Origin: Perilla frutescens | Taxonomy: Eukaryota; Streptophyta; Magnoliopsida; Lamiales; Lamiaceae | Direction: 5' to 3' | Length of the DNA: 64,000 bases | Assembly: GCA_026008535.1 (NCBI GenBank) | Contig: BRKX01000002.1 | Span: forward strand, 34,916,001-34,980,000 | Shown: positions 1-12,778 of the stretch, piece after piece | Position numbering within the stretch: the stretch's first letter is position 1 | Layout of the letters: each line of letters begins with the position of its first letter | Made by a program: the position numbers and the translations under genes | Notes under the pieces: model-generated | What the model saw: only the letters and a program-made list of their open reading frames with translations | Told to the model about the DNA's origin: nothing | Database searches by the model: none

Positions 1-3000
1 ACAAAATGGCTAGTAAGACCTAGTCATTCAGAAAAGTCTTGTAAGGAATATTGATTACTATTATCTAAATATTTGAATACCTGAACACCTTGCTTGGCTT
101 TAGATTCCAGTAAGGAATCAAGCCTAGAGGATGCATTAGCACGAAAAGGACGCCGTAGGAATAATTCTGGACACATCCACCACCCACATATGAAAATCTG
201 CATCAAATATCTAGTAATTTATCACAGAAACAGAAAATAATCAACATGTTTAACACAATTATGACAAATCATAGGGTTAAGGACAAAAACCTCTGATTTA
301 GCTTCCTCAATAGCCAAAGCAATAGCTTCAAATGCAACACGGCCATCCACAAACCACTGAGCTTGACTACCATCATCAGTCAGACCCCGGGGTGGAGCAA
401 AAGAGCCAAAGCGATGGGGGTGACACCAACCTTCAGGTGGTCGAAGAGCAGCATCATTGATTGCAGCCACCCAATCCTTTACTTTGCCATTGCTTTTTGT
501 TCTAAGCTTTATGCTCCTAGTCCCACAAGTCACCTATCATAGAATTCAATAAACTTCTAAAAGGACAAATTGTTAACTATGAAAGCACATGGCGAGAAAA
601 ATAAAATAGAAAATAAATGGGTTAAAACATAGTTATGTACTAGAAAGTTCTTGCTTAGTATTTGCAAAACTACTTGAACTGGGTAGAGCGACATAACTAA
701 AATATTCAAGTAGGATAATAAATCCTGCATATTAGTTCAGCTGAAACAAAAACTTGGGAAAATTCCAAAAAATGAACAGGTCAACAGCACAATCAACAAT
801 GTTCTCAATTTTTTTAGCTTCACTTGAAGCAGTAGGTCAAAATAGGCATCAAAACAGCCGTTCACGAAAACAGATGATTTATACATGACTTACCCTGAAA
901 TAATGGCGTAACGGATTGTGATCATTAACTTCTTTTGCCAGGGATACTCGGTCGCCTCCATTGCGATCTGAGGCTGGTAGGACATCAAAAACAACAATAT
1001 CCACAGGCTTGGGATCAAAAGGGTCCTTAAGGAAGGCCAAGAACCCAGGCTTTAGTACTGCCCATACCTGCAGATCATTCAAATAATTTAGATAGAAAAT
1101 CTCTAAAATTTCACGAATTAGCAGATGTGGACTGGATGATTATTAGCCTTCGGGAATTGAAATGGAGGGAGCATAAGAGAAGAAAGAACTGAATCACAGT
1201 AAATGAGACAAGGACACATTCAAGAGTTCCCTATAAGCTAAAATTGCTCATAGCAATAGCACGCTGAAAACTGGAAACCAAAGTTCATCAATTGGTAAGT
1301 TCATTTGACTTCATTGAACATCTAAAAATAGCTAACAGCCAGATAGAATAAAATTTCACTTGTTATGGAAATAAAACCATATCTTCATCGAATCAGAGAG
1401 TGCATATCAACTGAAGTAAAACAAATTCAACCCATCTGTACCTGTGAAAATACAATTCCTTAAATACTTTTATATGTGAGTCAAGACATTGTACAGAAGT
1501 TCTAGAACAAGAGAACCAAAGTTCACATGCATTAGACCCAAAACTATTGAGCTAACAACTACGGAATACAAAAATGAAAATTCATGAAAGACAACTAGAA
1601 AGGACAAAGTACCCAAATGAAACTACTCATATTAGCTCATGGATCACCAAGGAAAGATCAAACCTTCTGCCAATTATCTCTGCAGCAACAGAACCATTGA
1701 CAACATGAACATGTTTCGTCATCATCACTGACCAAAATCTTTGGTAAATGCTTGACCATAATATAATCTTCCTTTAGCTTAGGACCATACTCTGGTGAGA
1801 AAGACAGCTTGGAAACTTCCAAAAACTTGCACACCTATAATGTATAGCATTTGAACAGAGTGAAGCATGCAAAAGGATTCAGGAATAACATACCATTTAG
1901 TTAGAAAGTAATAATGTACATACGTTTGTCTAAGGACAAACCAGATAAGCTAAAGTTCTATAAGGTAATAGTATCAATTTGATAGTCTTGACCCAATCAT
2001 TATAAATAATAGCCAATGACATATTGCCCGATCAACATTTTGCTGCCTGAGACATAGCCTAGTCATAGCCTAGTTAAAATCCAATTATAAATTCTGCCCA
2101 GGAAGTGGGTTGCTGACTTTTGTATGTTGGAGCAGTCAAGTGCCCTTGGCTTCCAAAGAAAAAAAGGAGAAGGTCATAAGTTTGCGGTATCGAGTATCCC
2201 CGCTCCTTACCCAGACCACATGTTAAATCCTTGTAGTTCCCATCACAAAACCAAATTTTCATGTCTATCACCCGTAAACTCAGAAAATCTTATCAAAAGA
2301 AAATGTTCAGATCAACCATAGATCTCCTAGATGTAAATACAAATAAACTAATGTTAAGAAGCCTCACCTCCAGGGAATTTACAATATCTATGTTGCTTAG
2401 AAAGTGATTTAAGTATCCTTGCATCGCTCCTCTTGCTCGGTCAGACATTGAATGCTGCCTTAAAAGTGCCGGCCGAATAATTGGAATTGCAGCACTAGAT
2501 GGAACATCTCTGAACAAAAAACCACCTGTAAGATTTATAACTATTACAACAGAAATCAGTGTATTTCACTCTTTTTAAGATCTAATTAAGCCACACTCGA
2601 CTAAGAAGCACCTGTTTTTAGCACTCTCATCATTGCGTGAAGGAACAGCCTCATCATCTGCCTCTTCATCATCTTGAGTAACTGTTGCATGGTCTCCTAT
2701 TCCTATATTTTGAAGCCATTCTTTGACCTTAAAAATTACGAGCCGAAGTAAATTAATAATAATTATAAAAATTCAAAACAAATAATTAAGAATAAATTGA
2801 ATCGAATACATTATCCAAAAGAATAATAAAAAACTAAGAACTTCAAATCATGTATAGATTGAAAACATCTATATTTCCACCTAGCTGATATAATACCTAA
2901 ACAAATGATCGCTTGGATGTGTAATAAACTATTCTAGATGAAGTAGGTAAGAGTACCTGCTCTTGCTTCTCATGAATCTCCTCAATAAATTTTCGCTTCT

Positions 3001-4437
3001 TCAAGGCAAAGTGTAAGAAAAAAACTTGCGAAGCTTTCTTCACTAACTGCCACTTGAACTATGGTAAAATTGAATAATAATCAGCACTTCAGAAAATAAA
3101 GTGATCCTTAGTTGATAAAGTGGAGGGGGATAAAAGGAGAAAGAAAGGAGCAACATTATCAAATTCGTGAGGACAAATCAAAATAACACACATTTTTTTA
3201 CAGATGCTCATCAATATCCAGTAAGCTCCTAGTACTCAACTACAACCACAACTACTAGAAAGTGATGCTCAGTTCAATTCAAAGCATAATTGGGGAGGGG
3301 GGGTGTCTAGTTTGCACTTAATTTACTTCACCGCTTCACTTTCCACAAAGAAGTAGCTTTCACAAGCAAAACACAGTCTAATTTTAAATAAAAATAGCAT
3401 TGAGGGCATAGGTATAGCGCATGAAGGGTATAAGAAGTGCTCTGCTCTCATATCAATAGACTCTAATAGCCAACCTGCTCACAACAACAATCATCGCTAT
3501 AAAATTTTGAACTTTACTTGCAACCTCAATTTTGTTTAATTGATAAGAACACGCTCACACACAAAAGAAGAAAGTTATGAAAACAGGAAGCAAATGTTTC
3601 TATATCTATAAGTATGTATAAATTTATTACTCCAGTGATCATCAATGTCCAAAATGTTCAAAGTACTCAACTATAGACATCCATAACTTGTAGAAAGTGA
3701 TGCTTAGTTTCTCTAAAGCTTGAGGGAGATCTAGTTTTCTTCTGAGATTACATCATCACTCCACTTTCCACCAATAAGACACTTTCAGTCAATCAAATTT
3801 GTATTTAAGATTCGATAAACATGGTAATATAATATAATATTCAGTAGCAGGGGTTATGTTCTCAAAATCCATTCCTATCAAGCAGACACAGAGTCAGAAA
3901 GTGATAACTTTCTCCCAAACCGCAACTCCACAGATTCCAAAATTTGACCTTTTAAATATACTGATCCCATTAAATAATTTTCCCCAAAGCCCGTAGTTCC
4001 ATCCAAAAAAAAAAACTCATCGCAAACTACATGATATTCAGATAACCCTTGACCACGCAATCGAAGAAATCAAATTACCCGATCTTCCTAAATAAGTTAG
4101 AACTCGATCACCACAAACTCAACAAATCTCATCCTCTAACACGTGATATGGATCATATCATCACAATCCAAAATTGACGCCGCACCTGTTTATATTGAAA
4201 CTCAATCGTATAAGTCAGTTGCATGGGACTAATATCCCCAGCATCAGGCCGCGAAATTTGAACAATTCGAGCTTTAGGCAACTCGTAAAAAATTCGAGCC
4301 GGCTCGCCCTCCGGAAAGCTCTGTTGCTGGAATGAACTAAACGACGATGCCATCGACGGAAAGTCCGTCTCCGATTGCATTTGAACGTACTTCACCCCAC
4401 CGCCGCCGCCGCTCATCAATTGCTCCGTCGATGACAT
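1..4437 (-). CDS. PLDZ: Phospholipase D zeta (PX-PH type), 5' part only
   Basis: Hydrolyses phosphatidylcholine to phosphatidic acid; the plant zeta class carries PX and PH domains instead of C2 and acts in membrane traffic, root-hair growth and phosphate-starvation responses (family knowledge). Eight coding exons are readable on the minus strand: 4186-4437, 2957-3058, 2612-2727, 2368-2509, 1664-1834, 894-1067, 291-533 and 81-197. All have GT-AG borders and join in frame to 439 residues. The start at 4437 opens MSSTEQLMSGGGGG. Recognisable blocks are RPDAGDISPMQLTYTIEFQYK, the PX segment with LHFALKKRKFIEEIHEKQEQ, the cysteine cluster CSCCQWFCCC just before the PH domain (VWAVLKPGFLAFL), and APPRGLTDDGSQAQWFVDG leading into the first catalytic half (IFICGWWMCPEL). 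Both HKD motifs lie beyond the left edge. Whether it is the zeta1 or zeta2 orthologue is not resolved. Confidence 0.95.
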
Positions 4438-5874
4438 CTCTGTCTCTCCTCTCTCACTGCATATGTGAATAATATATATGTGGAAAATTCAAAATCAAAA
4501 TCAAAATTCAATTCAAATGTATGTGTAAGGAGATCTAAATTGCGATGGAGATTTGAGGAGGGTAATAAAAGTGAGAGAAAGAAGGTAAGAAACGGAATTT
4601 GATGAGATTTTTTTTATAATAATTAATAATTAATTTGGGGTTTATTTTGATGGTGGTTGTTTAACTTTATATAGTTGAATTTAATTGTGGCAGTATTTAA
4701 ATTTAGTGTGCTATAGTTATGGTGATGGGTGCGGATAGTCGGGACTAATATAGTTTAGTGTATCTCGCCCTAATTAAATTTCATTTCATTCATCATCTTA
4801 CTATTTTAAGTTTCATCAAATTTAATCTTTATGTTGTTGTTTTTTTCTAAGGTATGTTTTGTTTATGTTCTTTAATCTAATCTTTTTATGTTTGCCTTAC
4901 ACATTAAGTTGCATGTCTCAACTAAAACTTAATCATGTATAATCGAACCATATTTAAATTAGCGTTATCCATAAGATTGAGATTTTTATTTGTTTGATTC
5001 TGATTTTTTTTAAATGTCTACATATTTAATTATAATTCTATTCAATTTAATATCTGTTTTGAATGATATTACGTCTATGTTGAATTGTAGCTTGTAGTTT
5101 TCCTTATCAAAATATATGACCCTGGCTTGAGATAAAAAAAAAAAAAAAGAAAAGAAAAAAAAAAGTGTATTTATAATTCAAATTATATATGTATGTGTGT
5201 GTGAATTGAACGATCATATTATTTATTGATTGAAGTAATAAAATCGGCAAAAACAAAATCCAAATTTTCAAGTATCAATCCGTTAACTGTATAAGCATTA
5301 ATTGATAATTAATTTCCGAATCTGATGTATAACATTTAATTATATACATTGAACTTTTCTCGTGCCTAAATCGTGGAGGGTGATCTTGATCATCATTACG
5401 GGTCAATAATTTGAATAATTTATTTAATACAAAGTGACATTTTATTATCATACACGTTCGTAATTAAGCTTCCTAATTTTCTTCAAATGCATCTACCCTC
5501 TATTTCAAAAATGTATACCTAAACCTAAATAGCACTGCAAGAACTAACGACTCGACAAACCCACAACACTCAACCATCACATATCTCAAATTTTCTTATG
5601 CAATAGGAAAACAGACTGGATGGTCAATCAATAACAATACAAGAGATCACGTAATATATGGACTTGAGTAAACAAGAAGAAGAAGAAGAAGTTTACAAGT
5701 TTCAAGGGACTTATCATTCATCTGAGACACATTTCAGAGGGAAAAACGAAACCAAAACTCAAAACTCTTGAACACCAGTTCAAACATACTCTTTCAAATA
5801 TGATATCTTGCGCATATGGAGATGAGCATAACCACTACAACACTGTAAAATACGAAATAGTGATAAAAAAATCT
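4438..5874. other. Spacer: 5' leader of PLD-zeta and 3' flank of the TPR gene
   Basis: No coding region is visible. The part next to 4437 is the untranslated leader and promoter of the minus-strand PLD-zeta gene, with a pyrimidine-rich stretch on the plus strand at 4438-4460. A purine-rich A-tract sits at 5134-5165 and a short GAA run near 5678-5691. The right-hand end is the 3' untranslated region of the TPR gene. Confidence 0.6.
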
Positions 5875-8201
5875 CTATCCAGCCATCTTCGTCAGGCGAT
5901 GGATGGTACTTCTTGCAAGTCTATTACCAGGATCAATATTCATGACAGTTCTGAGGTCTTCAGCCCCAAGCTTGTATTTCTCCATGCTCTCATAGAGAAG
6001 AGCACGCTGCACTAGAACGGATACATTTTTGCCATCACGTTCAAGCACCTGCATGAGATAGCATAATTCTCAAGCTGTGTCCCGGTATGCACTTCAATAT
6101 TGATTGAATATGTGAGAATGTAATGTGTCAAAGTTCTAGGATTGTTCTTGATGGGGATAAAGAGAAACATCATTGCATCAGGTCATCCACAACAAGACAT
6201 CCCATCTACATCTTTTATAGGCAATTTGGAAACCCATTCAGCAAGCACAATTTTGAGGTGTGTAAAATATAGCAAATTGCAGATGAGAAAAAAGTAACAT
6301 TGCAGTTAACAGTGTCCAGGTGATATATTTATTAGGGAAGGGCAGAAGGTTTGAATCTGTACATTTGTAAAATCAATGTTTGATTGAAGCATCATTGCAG
6401 AGAAATTCAGTTTGCTGACATATTTGATTTTATTATAAGCCTACTCTTAACATTCATGAATAGAGAGAGAGAGAGAGAGAGCAGTTGATGATCAACATGC
6501 ATTAAGGAATCACGGTGTTTATATGTGATGAGTGCAATACAACTTATAGCAGCTGGCCCTAAATTACATATTCATACAATTAGAGAACAGAGAATTTCAT
6601 GTCTATTCAGGTTTATATTATTGTAATTGCACGGTGAGGACTTGGAGGAGCAACAGGTTCAATTGTGCAACATTAAGTAATTATATAGGTCATGAAAGAA
6701 GACTCAGAGAAGATACTATTACCTTTGTACAGTCAGCTACAGCCTTCTTATACTCTCCGACTTCCTTGTAACATGAAGCCCTGCTGGTTAACACCTCTGT
6801 CGTCCCATCATCATCGCCAGCCTTCTCCAGAAGAATAACAGCCCAAGACAACCATTTTATAGCATCAGCAAACTGGCCCTGCTTGTAATTATCTACACCC
6901 CTATTCTTTGCAGCAGAAGCAGAAACACCGGCAGGGGGAGGAGGGAGGCCTTCAAGCTCAGTTGTTCCCCCTGCATCATTTCCTTCAAACTCTGAATCTA
7001 TTCCCCAATCATCACCCTCTGAGAACTGCTGGTTAGTAAATCCTTCTGCACCTCCCGCGCCTCCACCGGTATTTGAAGAAAACAAGACATCAAAATCATT
7101 TGCCCCTGACGATAGTTTTGGAGGCTGACTTTGACCGTTAGATATATTACCCGGAAACCCAAAATCACCCAATGGATCATTGTTACTCGTGGTAAAAGCA
7201 CCCGATGAAAATGAAGATGAAGAACCACTAGTTTTTGAAGTGGCATTTTGGAAACTTCCAAATGGATCATTGTTATTTGTGGGAAAAGGCCCTGAAGAAA
7301 ATGAATTTCCACTTGTTTTTGAAGTGGCATTTTGAAAATTCCCAAATGAATCATCGCTAGTGGTGGGAGAAGCACCCGATGAATTCAAAGTGGCATTCTG
7401 AAAGCCCCCAAACAAATCATCCCCAAAACCACTCTTGTCACCTGCTTTATTAGCCGAATTCATACCAGCAGACTGCTTAGACCCAAAATCGACCAAAGAT
7501 CCAAAAGGGTCCTTACTCAAACCCATCCCGACACCTCCTACTCCACTTCCTCCCATACTTTTCATTGATGGACCCCCAAGATTCGGATTTCTAATGCTAT
7601 TTCCACCCAAATTCACATTACTACCACCAAGACTCGAGCTTTTGTTGTAGTTACCACCAAAATTCACATTTCCACCACTACTACCGACATTAGAACCTGA
7701 AGCTCCGCCAACTGAGTAACTAGTTTTAGGCAATGAATTCGCCACAGACCCCATCGAGAACGTGTTCTGGCTCGAAACGGGGGCCGTGTTTTTCAGTGGC
7801 ACATTGCTGCTACTCTTGTTCCCGCCCATTGCTGAGTTCACCAAATCACCAAACAGATTCGGATTCTTATTATTCACAATGCCAACAGCCGATGCACCGG
7901 AGCTCGGAGGGGCGGGAGAATTCCAGGTCTTCCCGAAAATATCTCCCACCATCGATGTCGGGCCGGGTGATGACCCTGTCAAGCCCGATTGAGCCGAATA
8001 TGCGGGCTGATGGGTCCAGGACGACGTCGTATTCGGCCTCTGCTGAGCTGCCGAATACGCGTACGTCGTTGATGAATACGAGGATGTCTGATTCCTCTGA
8101 TCCTTCATAGATTTCGACCGACCCGAACCCAGCCCAAGATCGAAATCGAAGGAGTTCACCGAACCCGTTTTGTTGTTTGATTTCCCGTAGCTCGAATTCA
8201 T
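5875..8201 (-). CDS. Low-complexity Gly/Ser/Asn-rich protein with C-terminal TPR domain (550 aa)
   Basis: Two coding exons, 6723-8201 (493 codons) and 5875-6048 (57 codons plus TAG), join in frame through GT-AG borders. The N-terminus contains FDFDLGLGSGR. Residues 80-420 are disordered and rich in Gly, Ser and Asn, with repeated Asp-Pro-Phe-Gly and Phe-Gln-Asn-Ala units at about 231-345 (FGGFQNAT, FGNFQNATSKTSG, FGSFQNATSKTSG). Residues about 427-545 form TPR helices: NRGVDNYKQGQFADAIKWL, then ASCYKEVGEYKKAVADCTK, then RALLYESMEKYKLGAEDLR. DPF and FxxF short motifs are typical of clathrin-adaptor ligands, so a role in vesicle traffic is possible, but that is inference. From memory, Arabidopsis has TPR-like genes beside its PLD-zeta genes (At3g16760, At3g05625); this is probably their orthologue. 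Function is not established here. Confidence 0.88.
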
Positions 8202-8600
8202 GATTTATGTAACCTTTATGAAATTCGTAGATAAACAATCGAAATAACTGAAAACTGGATCAAATTTAAAATGAAGCTCAAATTAGACGATCACGCTAAA
8301 TCGTGTGAGAAATGTGAAATCGCAAATCAGAATGAATGAAAATGAGATCTAAGGAAATTGGAGAACCTAAATGAGATCCGAATTGTGAAATTCTCTCTGC
8401 ATGCAACGAGGAGATGAAGATGGGGTCGTGCTAACCTGCGGAGTGGGCGGCGCCGTCGTGGGTTGTGAAGCTAGAATTGTGTTGTGATCGGAGCTTTTTC
8501 GATCAAAGCTGGGATTTGGGGATTCAGAAATAAAAGGAAGAAGAAGACTAATTTGCAATTGGAGAGTTGTAGAAGGGTAGTTTGGGAAATGAACAAGGAA
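8202..8600 (-). other. Probable 5' leader of the TPR gene with one leader intron
   Basis: On the minus strand a GC-rich segment ends CCGCAG at 8436 and is followed by a donor-like GTTAGC. Possible acceptors (TTTTCAG or GATCCAG) lie at 8248-8257, upstream of the ATG at 8201. This would give a leader intron of about 180-190 bases, a common arrangement in plant housekeeping genes. No transcript evidence is available. Confidence 0.5.
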
Positions 8601-8601
8601 A

Positions 8602-10141
8602 TAGAAGGACGAGTGGACAACTACCGTGTAGCTTTTTCCTGTCTTTATAGTTTATTCTAACATTTTAACGAAATCCTAATATCAAAATAAAAAACTTTAA
8701 ATGTATATATTATTTTTATAAAATTGTTCTTCAGCATGGTGTCCTTTATAGTCAAAATTCTTCTTTGAAAAGATTTCAATCGAATTGTAGCTGCAAAGAT
8801 CATTAAAATTAGTATTTTATTTGTAATAATAAAATTATGTTATGATTGTGGGTTTAAAATCAATTAATTGATTGTTTATTTATATTTTTTTAATTTATTA
8901 TTTATTTAAATAGCTCACCATTTACATCAACCGTGGTTCCACAAACCAACACAATAATTCAAAGTGTGTTCAAAAAAATATTAGCATAAAAAAGTGATCA
9001 TGAACACTTTTATGCACTAGTTCTAAATAATTCTTATTTCTGACAGGTCAACCAAATTCGCGGGTCAACCTGCAAAAAAAATCCGGCAAACTCAGTTAAT
9101 ATTAACTGTAACACTAAAAAATATTATTCAAAATTTTAAAAGCATCACTTGTATCCTTAAAAAGTAAGGGGCCTACTAAATATCTTATACTATTTTATTT
9201 AGTTCAAATTGTGATTTTTTTCATTCTAATTAATGTTTAGAATTTAGGAGTTTATGGTTTTTTTTAATATTTTTAGTATTTTTAGAGATTTATTTTGTAT
9301 TTTTTGGGGTTCATTGTTTTTTTAGGTTTAGGTGATACTTTGAGGTACAATTTGAACTGTTTCCTAGAGCAATTTAATTTATTTTAGATTTGTATTAAAA
9401 GGAAGGATGAAAATATGGCTATCGTATCAAATATCACAATTTCAATTTTACTCGCAGGATATATCGATATCGTAGAAAATTGAAAAAATTGACGAAAACT
9501 ATATTAAAATCTTGAAAATTTAACAATAAATTTTAGGAATTATTATAGCACATTATTATGCACATATTCTCTCCAAACTTTAATTGAATTGTATTTTAAA
9601 AGCAAACATATGAATAATAGATTATATACATATTGTCCGAGGCAATACATTTGATAAAATAATACATAATACAATATAAAATAACTAAATAAACATTATA
9701 AAGTATAATTAATATAAAAATAAGGATCTATGAGGTTCAAATATAGTAGATGGAATGACATCTTGTTCCAAACAATATTAATACCAACTCATCATATTAG
9801 AGTAATTTTGGATATAATTATGCACATGTACCTGATATGTTTTTTTTTTATTCTTCCAGCTGCTTCACCATGTATTAGATAATGTCCATTGACCTAATTA
9901 TTTTGTTGATACACATTTTGAGTGGTCTAATCAAATTGTGAACTCCCATATGTGTAAGACATATTTATAAGTTCTCAACATAGTTCTTGTTTATAATTTT
10001 TTAATAAATAATACACCAATTCTCAACATCTCTTATGATGTCTTATGATTCACGTTTGTGTCTAAAAAAATATTCTAGATTAAGACAATATGAATCCCCA
10101 CCATTTATGTCTAAAAAAATAAATATATTGAAATATGGAAA

Positions 10142-10144
<3 letters not shown>
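8602..10144. other. AT-rich intergenic spacer
   Basis: No gene, inverted terminal pair or recognisable coding remnant was found. The stretch is dominated by A and T runs with stops in all frames. Confidence 0.6.

Positions 10145-10190
<46 letters not shown>
10145..10190. repeat. (GA)n microsatellite
   Basis: About 23 uninterrupted GA units lie directly outside the left inverted end of the MULE-like element that follows. Confidence 0.97.
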
Positions 10191-10194
<4 letters not shown>

Positions 10195-11199
10195 ATCCAA
10201 AGTCCCATGTGAGAACTAAGAACCAATGGGAGCCGTAGATCTGTGCTCCAAATTAATTTATGCAGTGACATTTTTATAATATTAGTGGCGTTTTAATGAA
10301 TTGGTGGTATTTTTGTAATTTAGGAATTATATTCTATTTCGATCGAATCCTTTTCTGCGCATATCTCTTTCCTTTGAAATCTCTTTCAGTAATTATCTCT
10401 TTCCTTTTTTATATCAATTTGTTGTTTTATGTAATCAGATTTCAATTTTTCGCAATCGTTGTTCATGTAAGTGTTATATATTTTTTCTGGAGTTTTTTTT
10501 GTTCACTGTTCTTAGATGAAGACGTCGAGTAAAAATCTGATTGTTATATATGTTCCTGAGATTTTTTCTTCGATGTATTTTTAAATTCGTTCGATAATAT
10601 TGGTGATTTGATATAGTTTTTCCCTATTAAAATGATTAGACGCGTTCGTTCATGTAATGTAATATATTTTTGGAAGTTGATTAAGTTGAACTTTTAAATT
10701 TTCACATTCAACAAATGTTTTCAGTTCCTTTCTATTTGTTTGTTGGCGTATTTGAGTTCATAATATATAATTTTAAAGGCTCTGAATTTTGTGTTTTTTC
10801 TATTGATTTATGCAGATTATGTTTTTCCATTACTATGTATGTGTGTTTATTTTATCAGAATTGTTAGCATTACAACATATCTTATTAGCATTATCGATGT
10901 TATTATTAGCATTACGAAACTAGTTATTAGCATTGTAAAAATAAATGAGTATTATAAAAACATCTTGTTAACAGAGTATTGGCACGATGAATGCAGTATT
11001 AGCACTACTGTGATAGGTTTTAGCATTGCTGTGATTAGTTTTAGCATTACTGTGACTAATTTTAACATGATTCAAGAATATATTAGTTTTAGCATTAACG
11101 TGATTAGTTGTGTCTTATTAATACGTAGATTGTGTTGACACCACTTTGGAGATTTCTCCTAGGTTGTCTGAATTTTATACACCCGATTGTGAATCATCT

Positions 11200-12735
11200 T
11201 TGAAGCCTGCATATGGCTAAACTTGTTCTAATTTAGATGATGGTATAAATCTTTACAAGGCATATGCTTCATCATGTAAATATGATATTCGTTTGTCTAC
11301 TGCAAAGAGGTCTAAAAATGATACTATAGTTTGAAAGTAGGTTCCGTGTAACCGCGAGGGACTTAAAAACACATCGGTTGATTTTGGTGAAACTTCAAAG
11401 AAAAAAGATGTCGATTATCTAAGAGGACTTGCTACGACTAGGATGGAGTTGAAGTATATTGATTCTGATGGATACGGTGTTGGATTATTTGAAGAAAGAT
11501 ATTCACATTCTCTTGTTTTGGATACATATAAAAAGTTTATAAAATGGACAAAATGCATGAACTCTGCTATGCTTATATATTTGATTACGAAGTTAATAAG
11601 AATGATCAATTGAGATGTCTGTTTTAGACTGGTCCAATATCAAGAATGAACTTTTCATTATTTGGAGATGTTGTGTCATTTGATGCAACATATATGACTA
11701 ACATGTTAGTATACTTATTATTTAGATGTGTCATTCTGTTTTTTTAGCACTTCCATACTAAAGTTTTAGCATTGTTAGTTGAAGTTTTAGTATTGCCATT
11801 TCCTTTCTTAGTATTACAAAATGAATTATTAGCATTATAAAAATTGGATATTAATATTCGTTTACAAGGGTAAAAATTGGACCTGTGAAAACTTTTAGTT
11901 GGACCTATGACGTGTCATCATGTGAATTTTATATTCATTTACAAGGGTAAAAAATGGACCTATGAAAACCTTTAGATTATTTAAAAAAATTATTGGTGAA
12001 TATTCTAATATAGGGTGTAAAATAGTTGATTTAAAAAATTTTAATCGAAAAATTTTAAGGAGTATGTAGTTGTTGTTGACGTCCAAATGATGTTGGATAA
12101 AATAGGTAAAAGACGTGAACTTTGCTTTGCTTTCATATTTGATTAGGAAATTAACAAGAATGATCAGTTGAAATGCCTGTTCTAGGCTGATCATATCTCA
12201 AGAAGGAACTTTAAATTATTTTTGGATATTGTGGCATTTGATGCAACATAGCGAACTAACATGTTAGTCTATTTATTATTTAGTTATGTTTGTTGTTTTA
12301 GCACTTTCACTCTATAGTTTTAGCATTGGTGGTTGATTGTTTAACACTACCATTAATTTTGTTAGCATTGATTTTTGAATATTGATAGATGACAATATTA
12401 ACACTATTTAACTATTTAGTTGTGCTAAATATTATTTTTAGCATTGCTTACATTCATATTTTGCACTGTAGTTGTGTTATATTAGGATTACTTATTATAT
12501 GTGTATTTTTTTATATTGTTAGGTATTTAATTATTTTTGCACATTTTACTGAAAATGACAATCATGGGAAAATAGAGGTGCTTCCACCTGATGTTGTCAA
12601 GACTAAAGGTAGTGGATGTCGTTTAAAATTAAGAAGAGAGGCGGTAGCTGAACTCAAGAAGAAACCTTTAAGGATCTACTGAAAGTGCAACCATAAATGT
12701 AGTCACGATTCCATGAACTGTGGAAATAAGTAGAT
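11200..12735 (+). pseudogene. FAR1/FHY3-related (MULE transposase-derived) pseudogene, partly duplicated
   Basis: Fragments of a FAR1-family protein are readable in several frames. Near 11340-11530 the FAR1 DNA-binding-type block appears (VPCNREGLKNTS, LATTRMELKYIDSDGYGV, then a degenerate HNHxLV-like segment). Near 11610-11710 the transposase-like block appears (ISRMNFSLFGDVVSFDATY). A second, independently decayed copy of that block lies near 11960-12260, preceded by remnants of the NIGC/DFKNF and DAQMMLDK region. Near 12560-12710 is the C-terminal PPDVVKTKGSG...RLK block with a CxxxC-like zinc remnant and HDSMNC. Stops and frame changes separate every block, and TTAGCATT-rich DNA lies between them. 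It is clearly non-functional as a protein. Confidence 0.75.
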
Positions 12736-12778
12736 TTTAGACTAATCATAATATAATTTTTTGTATTGCTAGTGGTGA

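Noticed and set aside
6998..8110. Several open frames overlapping the TPR gene on both strands
   Set aside because: They are shadows of the long exon 6723-8201, caused by its low-complexity codon repeats.
10296..11138. Hydrophobic frames of 78 and 115 codons suggesting membrane proteins
   Set aside because: Composition is that of AT-rich DNA and TTAGCATT repeats; no start context, splice pattern or family similarity.
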